Assembly (NCBI GenBank): GCA_019421365.1
Contig: JAHZFJ010000009.1
Span: 122,461 to 153,341, forward strand
Direction: 5' to 3'
Origin: Lachnospiraceae bacterium
GTDB lineage: Bacteria; Bacillota; Clostridia; Lachnospirales; Lachnospiraceae
DNA length: 30,881 nucleotides
Shown here: positions 30,831 through 30,881 of the stretch, one piece after another
Position numbering within the stretch: position 1 is the stretch's first letter
How the letters are laid out: each line of letters opens with the position of its first letter
The notes under the pieces: model-generated
The model's database searches: none
What the model was told of the DNA's origin: nothing
What the model saw: only the letters and a program-made list of their open reading frames with translations
Program-made: the position numbers and the translations under genes

Positions 30831-30864
30831 CCTGGTATAATTAAGTTGTAACACCTTGGTATAA
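30831..30864. repeat. Direct repeat upstream of the decarboxylase gene
   Basis: CCTGGTATAA (30831-30840) and CTTGGTATAA (30855-30864) are 24 bp apart, 70-105 bp upstream of the start. They may be regulatory sites for the decarboxylase or an adjacent gene outside the window; no clear -35/-10 pair for the decarboxylase is seen. Confidence 0.35.
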
Positions 30865-30881
30865 AATTTTGATATAATAAA

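Noticed and set aside
1..30881. CRISPR arrays, prophage genes, toxin-antitoxin pairs and defence systems
   Set aside because: No regularly spaced repeats, phage structural genes or recognisable defence domains were seen on either strand.

Overview
The window looks like a chromosomal segment of an AT-rich anaerobic Gram-positive bacterium of the Clostridia, most likely a Lachnospiraceae-type organism. The reasons are AT-rich coding DNA, strong GGAGG-type ribosome binding sites, GTG starts set by Shine-Dalgarno spacing, a cluster of DUF3783, DUF503, DUF2325, flavodoxin and DUF3793 proteins typical of clostridia, a CarD-type regulator, and Fe-S-rich redox enzymes. The genus is an inference. There is no prophage, CRISPR array, tRNA or rRNA. 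Nearly all genes from 1.5 kb onward are on the minus strand.

Layout: (1) 1-1550, plus strand: 3' end of purF, then bioY behind a promoter flanked by two BirA-type operators, then a small one-helix membrane protein. (2) 1558-9512, minus: NodB-type deacetylase, nicotinamidase-like hydrolase, a MerR regulator fused to a SAM methyltransferase, topoisomerase III with a Fur-box-like palindrome in its leader, a Flavodoxin_2 oxidoreductase, and a TetR regulator coupled to an MprF/AglD-type membrane protein. (3) 9698-11756: a radical SAM protein and an MntP-type exporter behind a ~200-nt leader. (4) 12100-17117: a sulfur-trafficking block with a four-domain CoA-disulfide reductase/rhodanese/TusA/DsrE fusion, a cysteine-rich Crp/Fnr regulator, a coiled-coil protein and an Fe-S aldo/keto reductase. 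GTCAC motifs lie on both sides of the regulator. (5) 17345-20429: a two-component system divergent from a secreted two-repeat protein whose promoter carries 11-bp-spaced direct repeats. (6) 20483-23131: zinc ribbon, DUF3783, DUF503, DUF2325, flavodoxin, DUF3793. (7) 23369-28140: MATE exporter, CarD regulator with a leader hairpin, YgjP-like metallopeptidase, DUF2500 protein, and UppP flanked by two related palindromic repeats. (8) 28284-29359: no intact gene, an IS21-type transposase remnant and broken frames, followed by an aromatic-amino-acid-type decarboxylase.

The most interesting signals are regulatory: the paired BirA operators with a promoter threaded between them, the related palindromes on both sides of uppP, the GTCAC motifs around the sulfur regulator, the tandem repeats in front of the secreted protein, and hairpins just downstream of the carD and DUF3783 promoters. 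No single wholly new system is proven by the sequence. The sulfur block and the DUF3793/flavodoxin cluster are the best candidates for under-described biology. Start codons were often moved inward from the longest frame to fit the ribosome binding site.
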